Shown: positions 24,859-34,163, counted from the first letter of the stretch. The stretch: DNA of 39,329 bases from Eubacteriales bacterium (GCA_030531385.1 JAUNNP010000012.1:1-39329); one strand, 5' to 3'. A program made the numbers and translations. The notes: generated from the sequence alone by a model not told the origin.

Positions 24859-26994
24859 ATGTTTAAAGGATCGAAAAGAAGGCTTGCTCTGACTGCCTCG
24901 CTTATCCTTGGCGCATCACTGGTGCTTTCGGGCTGCGGAGGCGATGGTGTCGAGGAAACAGTTGTAATAAAAGACAATACAGAGACTTCGGCCGCTGCTT
25001 CAGAGGCCGTAGGCACAGATAGCGCAGATAGCACAGGGGGCGCGGCTGATACTTCAGGTTCAGGCCGGGAGGCATCAGCATTGCCCGGAACTAATTATGA
25101 TGCGATCAAGGCAGAGGCAGCTGGAAAGGCATCAAAGGTTGTCAATGCTGACAGCATGACGCTTATGGTATACATCTGCGGATCCAATCTCGAATCAGAC
25201 AACGGCTGTGCAACAGGAGACATCAATGAGATACTTTACGGCATGCCGGGCCACAAGCTGAATGTCGTGCTTGAGACAGGAGGCTGCAAGGAATGGCAGA
25301 ATAGTGTCATTTCGGCTGATACCGTGCAGAGATACTACATAGATGACAATGGGCTTGAGCTTATAGAGGACATCGGCAAAAAGCAGATAACCAGCAAGGA
25401 GACACTGTCTGACTTCATTAAGTTCGCAAAGGATAAGTATCCTGCTGACAGATATGGTATTATTTTCTGGGATCACGGCGGCGGGACACTGGGAGGCTTT
25501 GGCGGTGACGAGCTCTATGATGATCAAGCCATGGATATCATCGACCTCTCGGCCGGACTCAAGGACGGCGGCTGTCACTTTGATTTCGTCGGCTTTGACT
25601 GCTGCCTTATGGCGACGGCCGAAAACGGAGTGGCAATAGCGCCTTATGCAGACTACATGATCGCATCTGAAGAGACAGAGCCGGGAACCGGCTGGTATTA
25701 CACCAATTTTATAAGCCAGCTCGATAAAGATCCGGGAACCTCCATTAAGGATATGGCCAAAACCATCATAAACGACTACCTTGATGAAGAAAACACCTAT
25801 CTCGGAAGCGGTGTCACTCTTTCGCTTATCGATCTCTCAAGGATGAGTGATGTTTCAAAGGCACTCAACGACTATATGGATGCATCGGAGGCCTTCCTTG
25901 TAGGCGGAGGCTTTGAGACGCTTTCAAATGCAAGATATAATGCGCGTTCATACGGTGATGATGAATTTGAGCAGATAGATATCATTGACTATGTTGAAAA
26001 GGCTGCGGTCAGCGGTTCGGAAGCAATGCGTGCAGCAGTGGAAAGCGCCGTCATTTTAAACGGAACCAATATGAGCGGGTCAAACGGACTTGCTGTTTAT
26101 TATCCATATTATTATCCTGAGTATTTCTCGACCATGGATTATATTACCAGCACAATAGGTCTGGATTACAGCGGCTACACCACCTTCTTTACAGACTTTG
26201 TATCGGTAAAGGAAGGCGGACAGTCTGCAGGCGGCGGAAACTCAAATCCATATGCAAATGTACAGGCCGGACAGGATGAGACTTTCGTGACCGAAGATAC
26301 CGACTGGTATAACAGTGAGCTCGTTTCACAATATGCCGACAGCTATTCATATGTCGATTCTTCAGAGCTTACGATCGATGAAAAGGGCGATGGCTATGTC
26401 CTGAAGCTCAGTGATGATGAGTGGAGTCTTATCACAAAGGTAGAACTTCAGGTTTATGCAGACCTTGGAGACGGTTACCTGTTTCTCGGAAGTGATGACA
26501 GCTACCATTTTGACGGTGACGGGGATCTGGCGATCGAATATGACTACAGCTGGATCGCCCTAAATGACCTGCTTGTTCCGTTCTATGCTGATGAGCGCGG
26601 GGAGTATATTGATGGAAGGACCTACAGTATAGGATATGTTCCGGCTTATCTCAATGATTCCAAGGATGTCAATATATGGCTGATATGGGAGTCTGATGCC
26701 CAGGGACCGAAGGTGCTCGGATATACGACTGTGACCAACAATCATGTTTCAAACAAGGGATATTCACAGTTTAAAAATGGTGACATTATAGATTTCTATT
26801 TTGATTTCTATGATTACGACGGTTATTTTGAGGACCAGTATAAGCTTAATGACAGCTCGATCAAATATGATGAGAGCAAGGGGCTTACAGCTGAATATGA
26901 ACTCATAGGAGACATAGATACCGAGATCTGCTATTATCTGCAGGATATCTATGGAAATGAATACTGGACCGAGACCGTTCGTTATTCAGGCTGA
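24859..26994 (+). CDS. Clostripain-family (C11) cysteine peptidase lipoprotein
   Basis: The 711-residue protein has a lipoprotein signal ending LVLSGCGG and a Ser/Ala/Asp-rich linker to about residue 85. The C11 catalytic domain follows: MTLMVYICGSNLESDNG, the histidine motif IIFWDHGGGTLGGFG and the cysteine motif VGFDCCLMATAENG, then ASEETEPGTGWYY. About 250 C-terminal residues after a Gly/Ser hinge are rich in Tyr and Asp with beta character and may bind a surface ligand. C11 enzymes cleave after basic residues, often after self-processing. It would be displayed on the cell surface. AAGGGAAGG precedes the start. Confidence 0.92.
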   Translation: MFKGSKRRLALTASLILGASLVLSGCGGDGVEETVVIKDNTETSAAASEAVGTDSADSTGGAADTSGSGREASALPGTNYDAIKAEAAGKASKVVNADSMTLMVYICGSNLESDNGCATGDINEILYGMPGHKLNVVLETGGCKEWQNSVISADTVQRYYIDDNGLELIEDIGKKQITSKETLSDFIKFAKDKYPADRYGIIFWDHGGGTLGGFGGDELYDDQAMDIIDLSAGLKDGGCHFDFVGFDCCLMATAENGVAIAPYADYMIASEETEPGTGWYYTNFISQLDKDPGTSIKDMAKTIINDYLDEENTYLGSGVTLSLIDLSRMSDVSKALNDYMDASEAFLVGGGFETLSNARYNARSYGDDEFEQIDIIDYVEKAAVSGSEAMRAAVESAVILNGTNMSGSNGLAVYYPYYYPEYFSTMDYITSTIGLDYSGYTTFFTDFVSVKEGGQSAGGGNSNPYANVQAGQDETFVTEDTDWYNSELVSQYADSYSYVDSSELTIDEKGDGYVLKLSDDEWSLITKVELQVYADLGDGYLFLGSDDSYHFDGDGDLAIEYDYSWIALNDLLVPFYADERGEYIDGRTYSIGYVPAYLNDSKDVNIWLIWESDAQGPKVLGYTTVTNNHVSNKGYSQFKNGDIIDFYFDFYDYDGYFEDQYKLNDSSIKYDESKGLTAEYELIGDIDTEICYYLQDIYGNEYWTETVRYSG

Positions 26995-27045
26995 TAAACC
27001 TTAGAAAATGAAGTATATTTAAAATACACAGGGGGGAATTATTTT

Positions 27046-28218
27046 ATGAAACAGTTTGTGAAGAGCCTGCCGTTCAGACTTCTTTGCGGCATCGTGATCG
27101 GTATCATCCTGGGGCTTGTGGTCGGTGAAGGAGTAATGGGTGTTGTAGTGTCTGTCAGAAATGTACTCGGACAGGTTATCATGTTCTGCGTACCGCTTAT
27201 CGTTATCGGCTTTGTTGCACCGTCTATCACAAGACTTGGGCAGAATGCCACCAGACTTCTCGGTGTCGCAGTACTTATTGCTTACACCTCATCGCTGCTT
27301 GCAGCCCTCATGAGCACCGCTGCAGGCTATGCTATTATCCCGCATCTTTCAATTGCTTCTGACGCATCTGTAAAGGAGCTTCCGGCAGATATCTTCGGAC
27401 TTAATATTCCGCAGATCATGCCTGTAATGTCGGCTCTTGCCATCAGCCTTATGATCGGTCTTGCCGCAACATGGACAAAAGCAGAGACAGTCATTAAGCT
27501 TCTTGATGAGTTTCAGGACATAGTACTCGAGATAGTTAAGAGGATCATCATTCCTATTCTTCCTGTCTATATCTGCGGAACCTTTATGGGACTCAGCTAC
27601 GACGGAACAATTACAGTTCAGTTTCCGGTATTTATAGCTATCATTGCAATCGTGCTTGTTGGCCACTTTATCTGGATGGCAGTACTTTACACGGCTGCGG
27701 GTGCTTATTCGGGAAAGAACCCTGCTGAAGTATTTAAGCATTATCTTCCTGCTTACCTTACCGCGGTCGGAACCATGTCATCAGCAGCGACTCTTTCAGT
27801 TGCACTTGAGTGCGCACATAAGAGCTCAGTGCTTCGTGAGGACATGGTAGACTTTGGCATTCCGCTTTTTGCAAACATCCATCTTTGCGGATCTGTTCTT
27901 ACAGAGACCTTCTTCTGCATGGCTATCAGCCTCATGCTTTACGGACAGCTTCCTTCAGTCGGAACAATGATACTGTTCTGCGTGCTTCTCGGTATTTTTG
28001 CTGTAGGCGCACCCGGAGTACCCGGAGGAACCGTTATGGCTTCTCTTGGCATAGTTATTTCAGTGCTTGGCTTTGATGCCGAAGGTACAGCGCTCATACT
28101 CGCAATCTTCGCGCTTCAGGACAGCTTCGGTACAGCCTGCAACGTAACCAGCGATGGTGCACTGACACTTATCCTTACGGGTTATGCAGAAAAGCATGGA
28201 ATAAAAGCTGCTGAATAA
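27046..28218 (+). CDS. Dicarboxylate/amino acid:cation symporter (DAACS family)
   Basis: The 390-residue membrane protein matches the SLC1/DAACS fold: an FRLLCGIVIGIILGLVVG helix at the N-terminus, the serine-rich hairpin around TMSSAATLSVALECAH (usually SSAATLP), the GAPGVPGGTVMASLG hairpin and the ACNVTSDGALTLIL substrate-binding helix. Such carriers import glutamate, aspartate, serine or dicarboxylates with sodium or protons. The motif residue in the last helix (TSDGALT) does not by itself decide the substrate. GGGGGGA precedes the start, and a strong terminator follows. Confidence 0.9.
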   Translation: MKQFVKSLPFRLLCGIVIGIILGLVVGEGVMGVVVSVRNVLGQVIMFCVPLIVIGFVAPSITRLGQNATRLLGVAVLIAYTSSLLAALMSTAAGYAIIPHLSIASDASVKELPADIFGLNIPQIMPVMSALAISLMIGLAATWTKAETVIKLLDEFQDIVLEIVKRIIIPILPVYICGTFMGLSYDGTITVQFPVFIAIIAIVLVGHFIWMAVLYTAAGAYSGKNPAEVFKHYLPAYLTAVGTMSSAATLSVALECAHKSSVLREDMVDFGIPLFANIHLCGSVLTETFFCMAISLMLYGQLPSVGTMILFCVLLGIFAVGAPGVPGGTVMASLGIVISVLGFDAEGTALILAIFALQDSFGTACNVTSDGALTLILTGYAEKHGIKAAE

Positions 28219-28279
28219 ACCAAAATCAAAGTCTAATAATCTAGTAGCACGGCGGACATTCCGCGGGCCTTTGCACTAA

Positions 28280-28311
28280 AAAAGGACGAGCTCGAAAGAG
28301 TTCGTCCTTTT
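28280..28311. terminator. Bidirectional terminator between the symporter and tctA
   Basis: AAAAGGACGAGCTC pairs with GAGTTCGTCCTTTT around a GAAA tetraloop, with A and T tracts on either side. It serves both convergent transcripts. Confidence 0.92.
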
Positions 28312-28339
28312 AGCTGAAAAAGTTATCTTAAATATACGA

Positions 28340-29854
28340 TCATGCATTTACCTTTTTGGCGATCATCCTGACTATCGCAGGTGCAAATGCAAAGATAAGA
28401 ATAATAATGAAAATGATAATGGAGACCGGTCTTGAGAAGAAGTAGTTGATCAGACCGCCCTTTGCCGCAGCCATGATGAGTGCGCGCCTAAAGTTAGCCT
28501 CCAAAATATCTGCAAGGACAACTCCCAATACAAGCGGAGCCGGTTCAAATCCAAAGATCTTCATGAGATAACCGAGAACACCGAATGCCAGCATTATAAC
28601 GACCTCTTCCATACTGTTTGCAAGTGCAAAGGTACCGATGCAGGCAAGTGCAACGATGATCGGGCATAGCAGTGAGTTAGGAACAAGACATATCTTTGCC
28701 ATCTGCTTTGCCATGGAAACTCCGATAACACCCATCAGCAGATTTGCGAACAGGAATCCGAGGAAGATCGCGTAAGTCGTAACAGCCTGATTGCCCTTGA
28801 AAAGGCTGCTGCCCGGCTGAAGTCCGTGCATCAGCATGGCACCGTAAAGGATCGCGGTGACCGGGCTTCCCGGTATACCGAGTGTAAAAAGCGGGATCAT
28901 CGCTCCGCCGCAGGCTGCATTGTTAGCTGCTTCAGAGGCCGCGATACCGATCACAGAACCCTTTCCGTATTCTTCGGGAGTCTTGCTGATCCGCTTGGAT
29001 ATACTGTAGCTGATCCAGGCCGCGATCGAGCAGCCTGCAGCGGGAATAAATCCGATGAAGGAACCTATGACAGAGCTGCGCAGCATAGTGGGAGCCAGTT
29101 TTTTGGTATTGCCCTTGGTCCAGCGTTTTCCCTGAAGGCCGGCAGCCGGGTCATCAACGATGGTGTTACCGGTTCCTTTAAGAAGCTTATCTACCAGATA
29201 AAGCACCTGTGTGATCGAGAAAAGGCCAATCAGGATCGGAGTGGAATCGAGACCGTCCTCAAGCCAGAGCTGTCCAAAGGTAAATCTTGGAACGCCGGAA
29301 ATCTTATCCATGCCGACACAGCCGATAAGGAGACCAAGCAGTGCGGAAAAGATGCCCTTTGCTTTATTTTCGCCGGTAAGACCCGATACAACAAGCAGAC
29401 CGAAGCAGGCTACGAGGAAATACTCGAGACAGGAAAACATAAGCGAGATCCTTCCGAGTATCGGCGCAAAAAGGATCAGACAGATCGCACCGACGAGTCC
29501 TCCGAATACAGAGGCTACGGTAACAACGGTGATCGCCTCCATACCATGTCCCTGCTTTGTAAGCTCATAGCCATCCATAGTGGTTGCGGCAGATGCCGCA
29601 GTACCCGGTGTATGGCAGAGAACTGCTGTGATAGAACCTCCATATACGCCTGTTGTATACATGGCTGTCATCATGACAAGAGCAGCTGTCGGTGACATTG
29701 AGAAGCTGATAGGGATCAGAAGCGCGATACCGACAGAGGGGCCGAGGCCGGGGATGATACCGATGATCATGCCGCCCACAACTCCGACAAAAAGGCCGAT
29801 CAGTACTTCAAGAGATGCAAAAGATGCGAGTGCCGCACCGAGATAAGCCATCAT
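28340..29854 (-). CDS. tctA: Tripartite tricarboxylate transporter, large permease (TctA)
   Basis: The 504-residue protein has about twelve membrane helices and the TctA hallmarks near the N-terminus: GIIPGLGPSVGIALLIPI, and the CHTPGTAASAATTMDGYEL run, with a second half containing a matching GFIPAAGCSIAAWISY run and LGIPGSPVTAILYGAM. TctA moves organic acids with a cation gradient and works with TctB and a periplasmic-type binding protein. AAGGAGGTG precedes the start, 15 bases after the tctB stop. It is the last gene of the reverse operon tctC-tctB-tctA. Confidence 0.93.
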   Translation of the reverse strand: MMAYLGAALASFASLEVLIGLFVGVVGGMIIGIIPGLGPSVGIALLIPISFSMSPTAALVMMTAMYTTGVYGGSITAVLCHTPGTAASAATTMDGYELTKQGHGMEAITVVTVASVFGGLVGAICLILFAPILGRISLMFSCLEYFLVACFGLLVVSGLTGENKAKGIFSALLGLLIGCVGMDKISGVPRFTFGQLWLEDGLDSTPILIGLFSITQVLYLVDKLLKGTGNTIVDDPAAGLQGKRWTKGNTKKLAPTMLRSSVIGSFIGFIPAAGCSIAAWISYSISKRISKTPEEYGKGSVIGIAASEAANNAACGGAMIPLFTLGIPGSPVTAILYGAMLMHGLQPGSSLFKGNQAVTTYAIFLGFLFANLLMGVIGVSMAKQMAKICLVPNSLLCPIIVALACIGTFALANSMEEVVIMLAFGVLGYLMKIFGFEPAPLVLGVVLADILEANFRRALIMAAAKGGLINYFFSRPVSIIIFIIILIFAFAPAIVRMIAKKVNA

Positions 29855-29869
29855 AGCATTTACACCTCC

Positions 29870-30340
29870 TTAGACATAGCGGAAAAACCTTCCGAGGATA
29901 CCGATACGGTAAATCGGAAGCTTCAGAATAATAACGAACATGATATAGCAGAGTACTGTATAGATCACCGTGATCAGAAGATTTACCTTCCAGGACTTTA
30001 CCTTCAGATACTTTTGCGAAACAATAAGGAATATCGGGGTTGCGATCCAGTATGCTATATACTTGAACATGAAAAAATATCCGACGATAAGAGCCATAAA
30101 GATCCAGGCATATTTGCTGTTACTGAATTTCATCGCATAAGGATATTCACCGTTTTCTGCGGGAGTCGCTTTCAGACCGTTTGCAATAATGATCAGGGAG
30201 CAGACAGCCATTAGAGCAGAGATAGCCGTCGGAACGACTTTGGCATCGCCCTTGATCTGCAGGGAGAGGTAGATGCAGACAAAACAGAAGACCGCAAGTA
30301 TAATGCCAAGGAACACATCCCTGTGTAATTTCTTATTCAT
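29870..30340 (-). CDS. tctB: Tripartite tricarboxylate transporter, small permease (TctB)
   Basis: The 156-residue protein has four membrane helices, as expected for TctB: VFLGIILAVFCFVCIYLSL at the N-terminus, then AVCSLIIIANGL, a FMALIVGYFFMFKYIAYW pair and a C-terminal helix. A polar loop follows helix two. The start at 30340 is chosen because GAGGAC lies seven bases before it; upstream in-frame ATGs at 30352 or 30343 are less well spaced. TctB conserves little sequence, so the call depends on size, topology and its place between tctC and tctA. Confidence 0.85.
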   Translation of the reverse strand: MNKKLHRDVFLGIILAVFCFVCIYLSLQIKGDAKVVPTAISALMAVCSLIIIANGLKATPAENGEYPYAMKFSNSKYAWIFMALIVGYFFMFKYIAYWIATPIFLIVSQKYLKVKSWKVNLLITVIYTVLCYIMFVIILKLPIYRIGILGRFFRYV

Positions 30341-30364
30341 AATCATAGTCCTCATAAAGTGGAA

Positions 30365-30394
30365 GGGACCGTACCAGAAATCTGACACGGTCCC
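30365..30394 (-). terminator. Intercistronic hairpin between tctC and tctB
   Basis: GGGACCGT and ACGGTCCC form a perfect 8-bp stem without a following T run. Such hairpins after a binding-protein gene usually protect its message end or cause partial termination, keeping binding protein above permease. Function is inferred. Confidence 0.55.
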
Positions 30395-30417
30395 CGAAAT
30401 GCTGAAGGGAGTTCAGA

Positions 30418-31485
30418 TCAGTTTCCCCAGATTGCAATACGCTGATCCTTCTGCTTGGAAAGAAGCTCCTTGTAAGCCTCTCCGCTTGTGTTGTCAAGCT
30501 GAAGTCCCTGAGACTCCATGTTCTTGATATAATCAGGATCTTCCTCAGCCTTGAGGATCGCATTGGTCATGTACTCAACTATGTCATCGCTTACGCCTGC
30601 AGGATAGAAATATCCTCTTGCAGCAAATCCGAAATACTCTTCACCTGTAGCTTCCTTAATAGTCGGAACATCCGGAATGAAATTACTGCGCTCAGGAGCA
30701 AAAATTGCAACAACATTCATCTCGCCGTTGTTGTAAGCCTCCTGTACGTCAGAAATAGAAGCGAAGAATACATCTGTGTCTCCTGCAAGGAACATTGAAC
30801 GGCTGTCAGAAGCTCCGTCTACAGGAACGATAGTGATCTGGGTACCGAAGGTCTGGTTGAACCACTCAGCAGTAGTAGCATCACCGTCAGTGATACCTGT
30901 AGCCTGAGCGGAGATCAGAACCGGCTGTGCCTTGGCATACTCGATGAAGCTATTGATATCTGAGAAACGAGCGTCATCGGCACGAAGTGCGATTACATTG
31001 TAATCAAGAGCCTGGTTTGCAAGCACCTTAATACTGTCGAGGTTGTACTCACGAGGATTTTCCGGATCGAGCTCACCCATAGCATAGTTGTGGTTTACAA
31101 GACCGATGGTGTATCCATCGCTGTAATCGCCCTGAATCAGGTCTGTCCATGCGTTCCATCCGCCGGCACCGGTAACATTCTCAACAACAACGTTCTGACC
31201 AACGACCTTAGAAAGTGACTCAGCAAGGAAACGAGCTCCCACATCGGTGCCGCCGCCCGCTGAGAATGGGCAGATCAGAGTAATGGTCTCGGTCGGGAAG
31301 TCAAGACCTGCAGCGGCCTCGGCTGCAGTGGTCTCAGCTGCTGCTTCCTGCTTTGCTGCTTCTGTTGCGGCAGCAGTTGTTTCAGCGGCTGCCGTTGTTG
31401 CTGCAGGAGCAGCCTGCTGTGAGCCTGAGCATGCAGCAAGGGTAAGACCCATAGCCGCAGCCAATACAAGTGCAAATTTTTTCAT
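30418..31485 (-). CDS. tctC: Tripartite tricarboxylate transporter substrate-binding lipoprotein (TctC/Bug family)
   Basis: The 355-residue protein has a lipoprotein signal ending LTLAACSG and an Ala/Thr/Glu-rich linker to about residue 65. The mature part starts ETITLICPFSAGGGTDVGAR, which matches the Bug-family ligand-binding loop, and has VVENVTGAGGWNAWTDLIQG, where the second conserved loop is expected. Bug proteins bind carboxylates through two water molecules; an acid such as citrate or a dicarboxylate is likely, but the exact ligand cannot be read. GGAGGAAAG precedes the start. It heads the operon, divergent from a URO-D family gene. Confidence 0.92.
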   Translation of the reverse strand: MKKFALVLAAAMGLTLAACSGSQQAAPAATTAAAETTAAATEAAKQEAAAETTAAEAAAGLDFPTETITLICPFSAGGGTDVGARFLAESLSKVVGQNVVVENVTGAGGWNAWTDLIQGDYSDGYTIGLVNHNYAMGELDPENPREYNLDSIKVLANQALDYNVIALRADDARFSDINSFIEYAKAQPVLISAQATGITDGDATTAEWFNQTFGTQITIVPVDGASDSRSMFLAGDTDVFFASISDVQEAYNNGEMNVVAIFAPERSNFIPDVPTIKEATGEEYFGFAARGYFYPAGVSDDIVEYMTNAILKAEEDPDYIKNMESQGLQLDNTSGEAYKELLSKQKDQRIAIWGN

Positions 31486-31505
31486 AATTCTTTCCTCCGT
31501 AAAAA

Positions 31506-31533
31506 TTGCAAATACATCTGCTTGTGTTATAAT
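31506..31533 (+). promoter_or_regulatory. Promoter of the URO-D / cysteine desulfidase operon
   Basis: TTGCAA (31506-31511), a 16-base spacer and TATAAT (31528-31533) with a TG extension. On the opposite strand, TTGCCC and TATAAT around 31550-31585 could serve tctC, so the two promoters lie back to back. Confidence 0.6.
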
Positions 31534-31594
31534 GCATATACGTTTAATAAGCTATTATTATAGTAGGATTGCATAAAAGGGGCAAGTAAATTTT

Positions 31595-32599
31595 ATGAAT
31601 AAAAGAGAAAGAATTTTGACTGCAGTGCAGGGCGGCACACCGGACAGACTCCCATATGCCTTCTGGACGCATTTCCCGGGTATCGATCTCGATCCGGAAG
31701 CACTTGCGGAGAAAACTTACAGTTTCTATAAAGAGTATGACATTGATTTTATCAAGACAATGAATAACGGCATGTATGCCATTGAGGATTTCGGCTGCAA
31801 AATCGATTATTCAGAGATCGTAAAGGGCGGCGTGGCAAAGCTTACCTATTCTCCTATCCATGAACCGGGGGACTGGCTGAAGCTCAGTAGGTGCAGTCCG
31901 GAGGAGGGCTGCTTAAAACGTGAGCGCACTATGCTTAAGCTCCTTCTTAAGAAACTAGACGGTGAACCTGTCCCGGTGATCTTTACTGTGTTCAGTCCGC
32001 TGACGATTGCAAACAAGATCTGCGGCGGCAAGATCATGGAGTACATCAACGGGGGCTATGCCGAGCTCGTTTTAAAGGCACTTGAGGTGATCACGGAGAC
32101 TACCTGTGATATGGCGGCGGCTGTTATAGCTGACGGAGCAGACGGCATCTTCTTTGCAGCACAGAGCGCCACATATGATCTGATGAGTGCTGAAATGTAT
32201 CGCAAGTATGGCGTACCGTATGATCTTAGGGTCATTGAAGCGGCAAAGGACGGCTGGATGAATACGATCCATGCGCACGGAGAAAATATCATGTTTGAGC
32301 TCCTTAAGGATTATCCGGTCGATGTCTTTAACTGGCATGCCTGGGAGACCCTTCCTGCTATCGATGAGGCACAGCTGCTTACAGGAAAGTGCCTGATGGG
32401 AGGACTTAAGCGTATGGATATAACAGCACGCGATCACAATGCTATCATGCATCAGATATTTGAGTGCTTTAAGCTGCTCGGCGGAAAAAATCAGATCCTG
32501 ACACCGGGCTGTGTAGTCCGTTATCCGCTTGATGAGGAGACACTGAAGTTCATCCGCAGGGCCAAGGATGAAATCGAAGATAAAATGAAGAGGCAGTAA
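31595..32599 (+). CDS. Uroporphyrinogen decarboxylase (URO-D) family protein
   Basis: The 334-residue protein starts with KRERILTAVQGGTPDRLPYAF, the (E)RxxxAxxxxxxDRxP pattern of the URO-D superfamily. IHAHGENIMFELLKDYPVDV and the C-terminal KNQILTPGCVVRYPL follow. The superfamily includes haem-pathway HemE and corrinoid methyltransferases such as MtaA/CmuA. No other haem genes are nearby, and the histidine plus cysteine near the C-terminal half recall the zinc site of the methyltransferases, though the fit is loose. A methyl-transfer or decarboxylation role on a small molecule is therefore inferred only. It shares an operon with the next gene (13-base gap). Confidence 0.8.
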   Translation: MNKRERILTAVQGGTPDRLPYAFWTHFPGIDLDPEALAEKTYSFYKEYDIDFIKTMNNGMYAIEDFGCKIDYSEIVKGGVAKLTYSPIHEPGDWLKLSRCSPEEGCLKRERTMLKLLLKKLDGEPVPVIFTVFSPLTIANKICGGKIMEYINGGYAELVLKALEVITETTCDMAAAVIADGADGIFFAAQSATYDLMSAEMYRKYGVPYDLRVIEAAKDGWMNTIHAHGENIMFELLKDYPVDVFNWHAWETLPAIDEAQLLTGKCLMGGLKRMDITARDHNAIMHQIFECFKLLGGKNQILTPGCVVRYPLDEETLKFIRRAKDEIEDKMKRQ

Positions 32600-32612
32600 T
32601 AAAGGAACAAGT

Positions 32613-33890
32613 ATGGATAAAAAAATATATGACAATCATCTTTCGATACTGCGTTCAGAGCTGACTGTGGCCCTGGGCTGCACGGAGCCGATTGCGATCG
32701 CCTACGCGGCCGCAGTGGCGAGAAAGTATCTGGGCTGTGAGCCGAGTCACTGCGTTGTTCACTGCAGCGGAAATATCGTAAAGAATGTAAAGGGTGTTTT
32801 CGTTCCGAACTCAGGAGGACTGCGAGGCATTAATGTTGCGGCTATCCTTGGCGTGATCGGAGCAAATCCGGAGCTTGAGCTTGCATGTCTGGAAGCAATT
32901 ACGGATGAGCATCGGGCAAGAGTTAAGGAACTTATCAAAACCGATTTCTGTGAGTGTAAGCTGATTGAAAATGTTGCTAATCTCTATATCGTAGTAGAGC
33001 TTGAGGGAGAGGGGCACAGCTCACTGGTAGAGATCCAGGATACGCATAAAAACATTACCCGCGTGATCAGGGACGGAGAAACTCTTGTTTCAAAAACGGG
33101 AGAAGAGGCTGAGGCCCTTGAGGCACATGGCGATAAGAGCCTCCTCAGTGTCAGGAATATTCTGGAATTTGCGGATGCAGTGAAGCTCGCGGATGCAGCT
33201 CCGATCATCACTCCGCAGATCGAGCTTAATATGGCAATATGCAGGGAAGGCCTGGAGCATCCGTACGGTGCAGAGGTAGGCCGCATCCTTCTCGGAGATC
33301 ATCCTCATCCGACCGTGGGACTTAAGGCACGAGCCCATGCGGCTGCGGGGTCCGATGCACGTATGAGCGGGTGTCCGCTGCCGGTAGTAATTAATTCCGG
33401 AAGCGGAAATCAGGGCATCACGGTAAGTGTTCCCGTCGTGATCTATGCGCAGGATTGCAATGCTGACAGGGAAAAGCTGATCCGTTCATTGGTAGTGGCC
33501 AATCTTATCTCAGTACATCAGAAGAAATATATCGGAAGCCTTTCAGCTTACTGCGGCGTCATCAGTGCAGCCTGCGGTGCGGCCTGCGGAATCTGTTATA
33601 TGTATGGATATTCTTATGAGGTCATTGCGGCAACCATAACCAATACCATTGCAACGATCGGCGGGATGGTCTGTGATGGTGCCAAGTCCAGCTGTGCAGC
33701 CAAAATCGCAACGGCACTTCAGACGGCGCTTCTCGGCATGAAAATGGCTGTGCATTCAAGTACCTTCCAGCCCGGTGAGGGCCTGGTAGAGGATGATGTT
33801 GAGATGACTATCAGCAACATTGGCCGCATGGGACGTGTCGGTATGAAGGAAACAGATACCGAGATACTCAACATTATGCTCGGAAATTAA
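32613..33890 (+). CDS. L-cysteine desulfidase family protein (CyuA/YhaM, serine dehydratase alpha-like)
   Basis: The 425-residue protein has the UPF0597/L-serine ammonia-lyase-like pattern: LTVALGCTEPIAIAYAAAVA near the N-terminus, SGNIVKNVKGVFVPN, SGSGNQGITVSVPV, the AACGAACGICYMYGYSY run and IGGMVCDGAKSSCAAKIA. The conserved cysteines are thought to hold an iron-sulfur cluster. Known members (E. coli CyuA) break cysteine into pyruvate, ammonia and sulfide. Partnership with a URO-D family protein is unusual and may mean a different thiol or hydroxy substrate. The AAGGAA site precedes the start. The tRNA-Gly promoter begins seven bases after the stop. Confidence 0.88.
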   Translation: MDKKIYDNHLSILRSELTVALGCTEPIAIAYAAAVARKYLGCEPSHCVVHCSGNIVKNVKGVFVPNSGGLRGINVAAILGVIGANPELELACLEAITDEHRARVKELIKTDFCECKLIENVANLYIVVELEGEGHSSLVEIQDTHKNITRVIRDGETLVSKTGEEAEALEAHGDKSLLSVRNILEFADAVKLADAAPIITPQIELNMAICREGLEHPYGAEVGRILLGDHPHPTVGLKARAHAAAGSDARMSGCPLPVVINSGSGNQGITVSVPVVIYAQDCNADREKLIRSLVVANLISVHQKKYIGSLSAYCGVISAACGAACGICYMYGYSYEVIAATITNTIATIGGMVCDGAKSSCAAKIATALQTALLGMKMAVHSSTFQPGEGLVEDDVEMTISNIGRMGRVGMKETDTEILNIMLGN

Positions 33891-33896
33891 AAGGTG

Positions 33897-33924
33897 TTGA
33901 CATCTGAATATTTTATGGTAGAAT
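33897..33924 (+). promoter_or_regulatory. Promoter of tRNA-Gly
   Basis: TTGACA (33897-33902), a 16-base spacer and TAGAAT (33919-33924), about 20 bases before the tRNA. Confidence 0.8.
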
Positions 33925-33944
33925 ATTCGTTGTCACTAAGACAA

Positions 33945-34015
33945 GCGGGTGTAGTTCAATGGTAGAATGACAGCCTTCCAAGCTGTATACGTGGGTTCGA
34001 TTCCCATCACCCGCT
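33945..34015 (+). tRNA. tRNA-Gly (anticodon UCC)
   Basis: A full cloverleaf: acceptor GCGGGTG (33945-33951) with CACCCGC (34008-34014), anticodon stem ACAGC/GCTGT with loop CTTCCAA, anticodon TCC at 33977-33979, and T arm GTGGG-TTCGATT-CCCAT. CCA is not encoded. A perfect terminator follows. Its 3' half is the attachment site of the element to the right. Confidence 0.97.
33995..34013. other. Left attachment site (attL) within tRNA-Gly
   Basis: GTTCGATT-C-CCATCACCCG, the T arm to acceptor part of the tRNA, matches 38405-38423 at 18 of 19 bases in the same orientation. The nearest gene to the right is a tyrosine recombinase remnant, the usual order for tRNA-borne elements. Confidence 0.7.
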
Positions 34016-34025
34016 TCTTTTAATG

Positions 34026-34064
34026 CCCGGAAATCTGGCTTTACAGTTAGATTTCCGGGTTTTT
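34026..34064 (+). terminator. Terminator of tRNA-Gly
   Basis: CCCGGAAATCT pairs perfectly with AGATTTCCGGG, followed by TTTTT. Confidence 0.92.
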
Positions 34065-34082
34065 GCTTGTGTTTCGTCAGGT

Positions 34083-34120
34083 GGGTTCCCCGGGTTCCCC
34101 CTTTTGAGGGAGGGGAACCC
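34083..34120. repeat. Inverted repeat in the integrase-side gap
   Basis: GGGTTCCCC (34083-34091) pairs with GGGGAACCC (34112-34120); a second direct GGGTTCCCC follows at 34092. It lies between attL and the recombinase end, where recombinase arm-binding or directionality sites are often found; no proof of that here. Confidence 0.6.
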
Positions 34121-34163
34121 ATGTGAAGATTTGTGTGAAATTTCCCGCAAATCTTTGTGAGGA

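Noticed and set aside
28826..29695. A 289-residue forward open frame
   Set aside because: Opposite tctA; its translation is rich in Arg, Cys and His without any domain and has no ribosome site.
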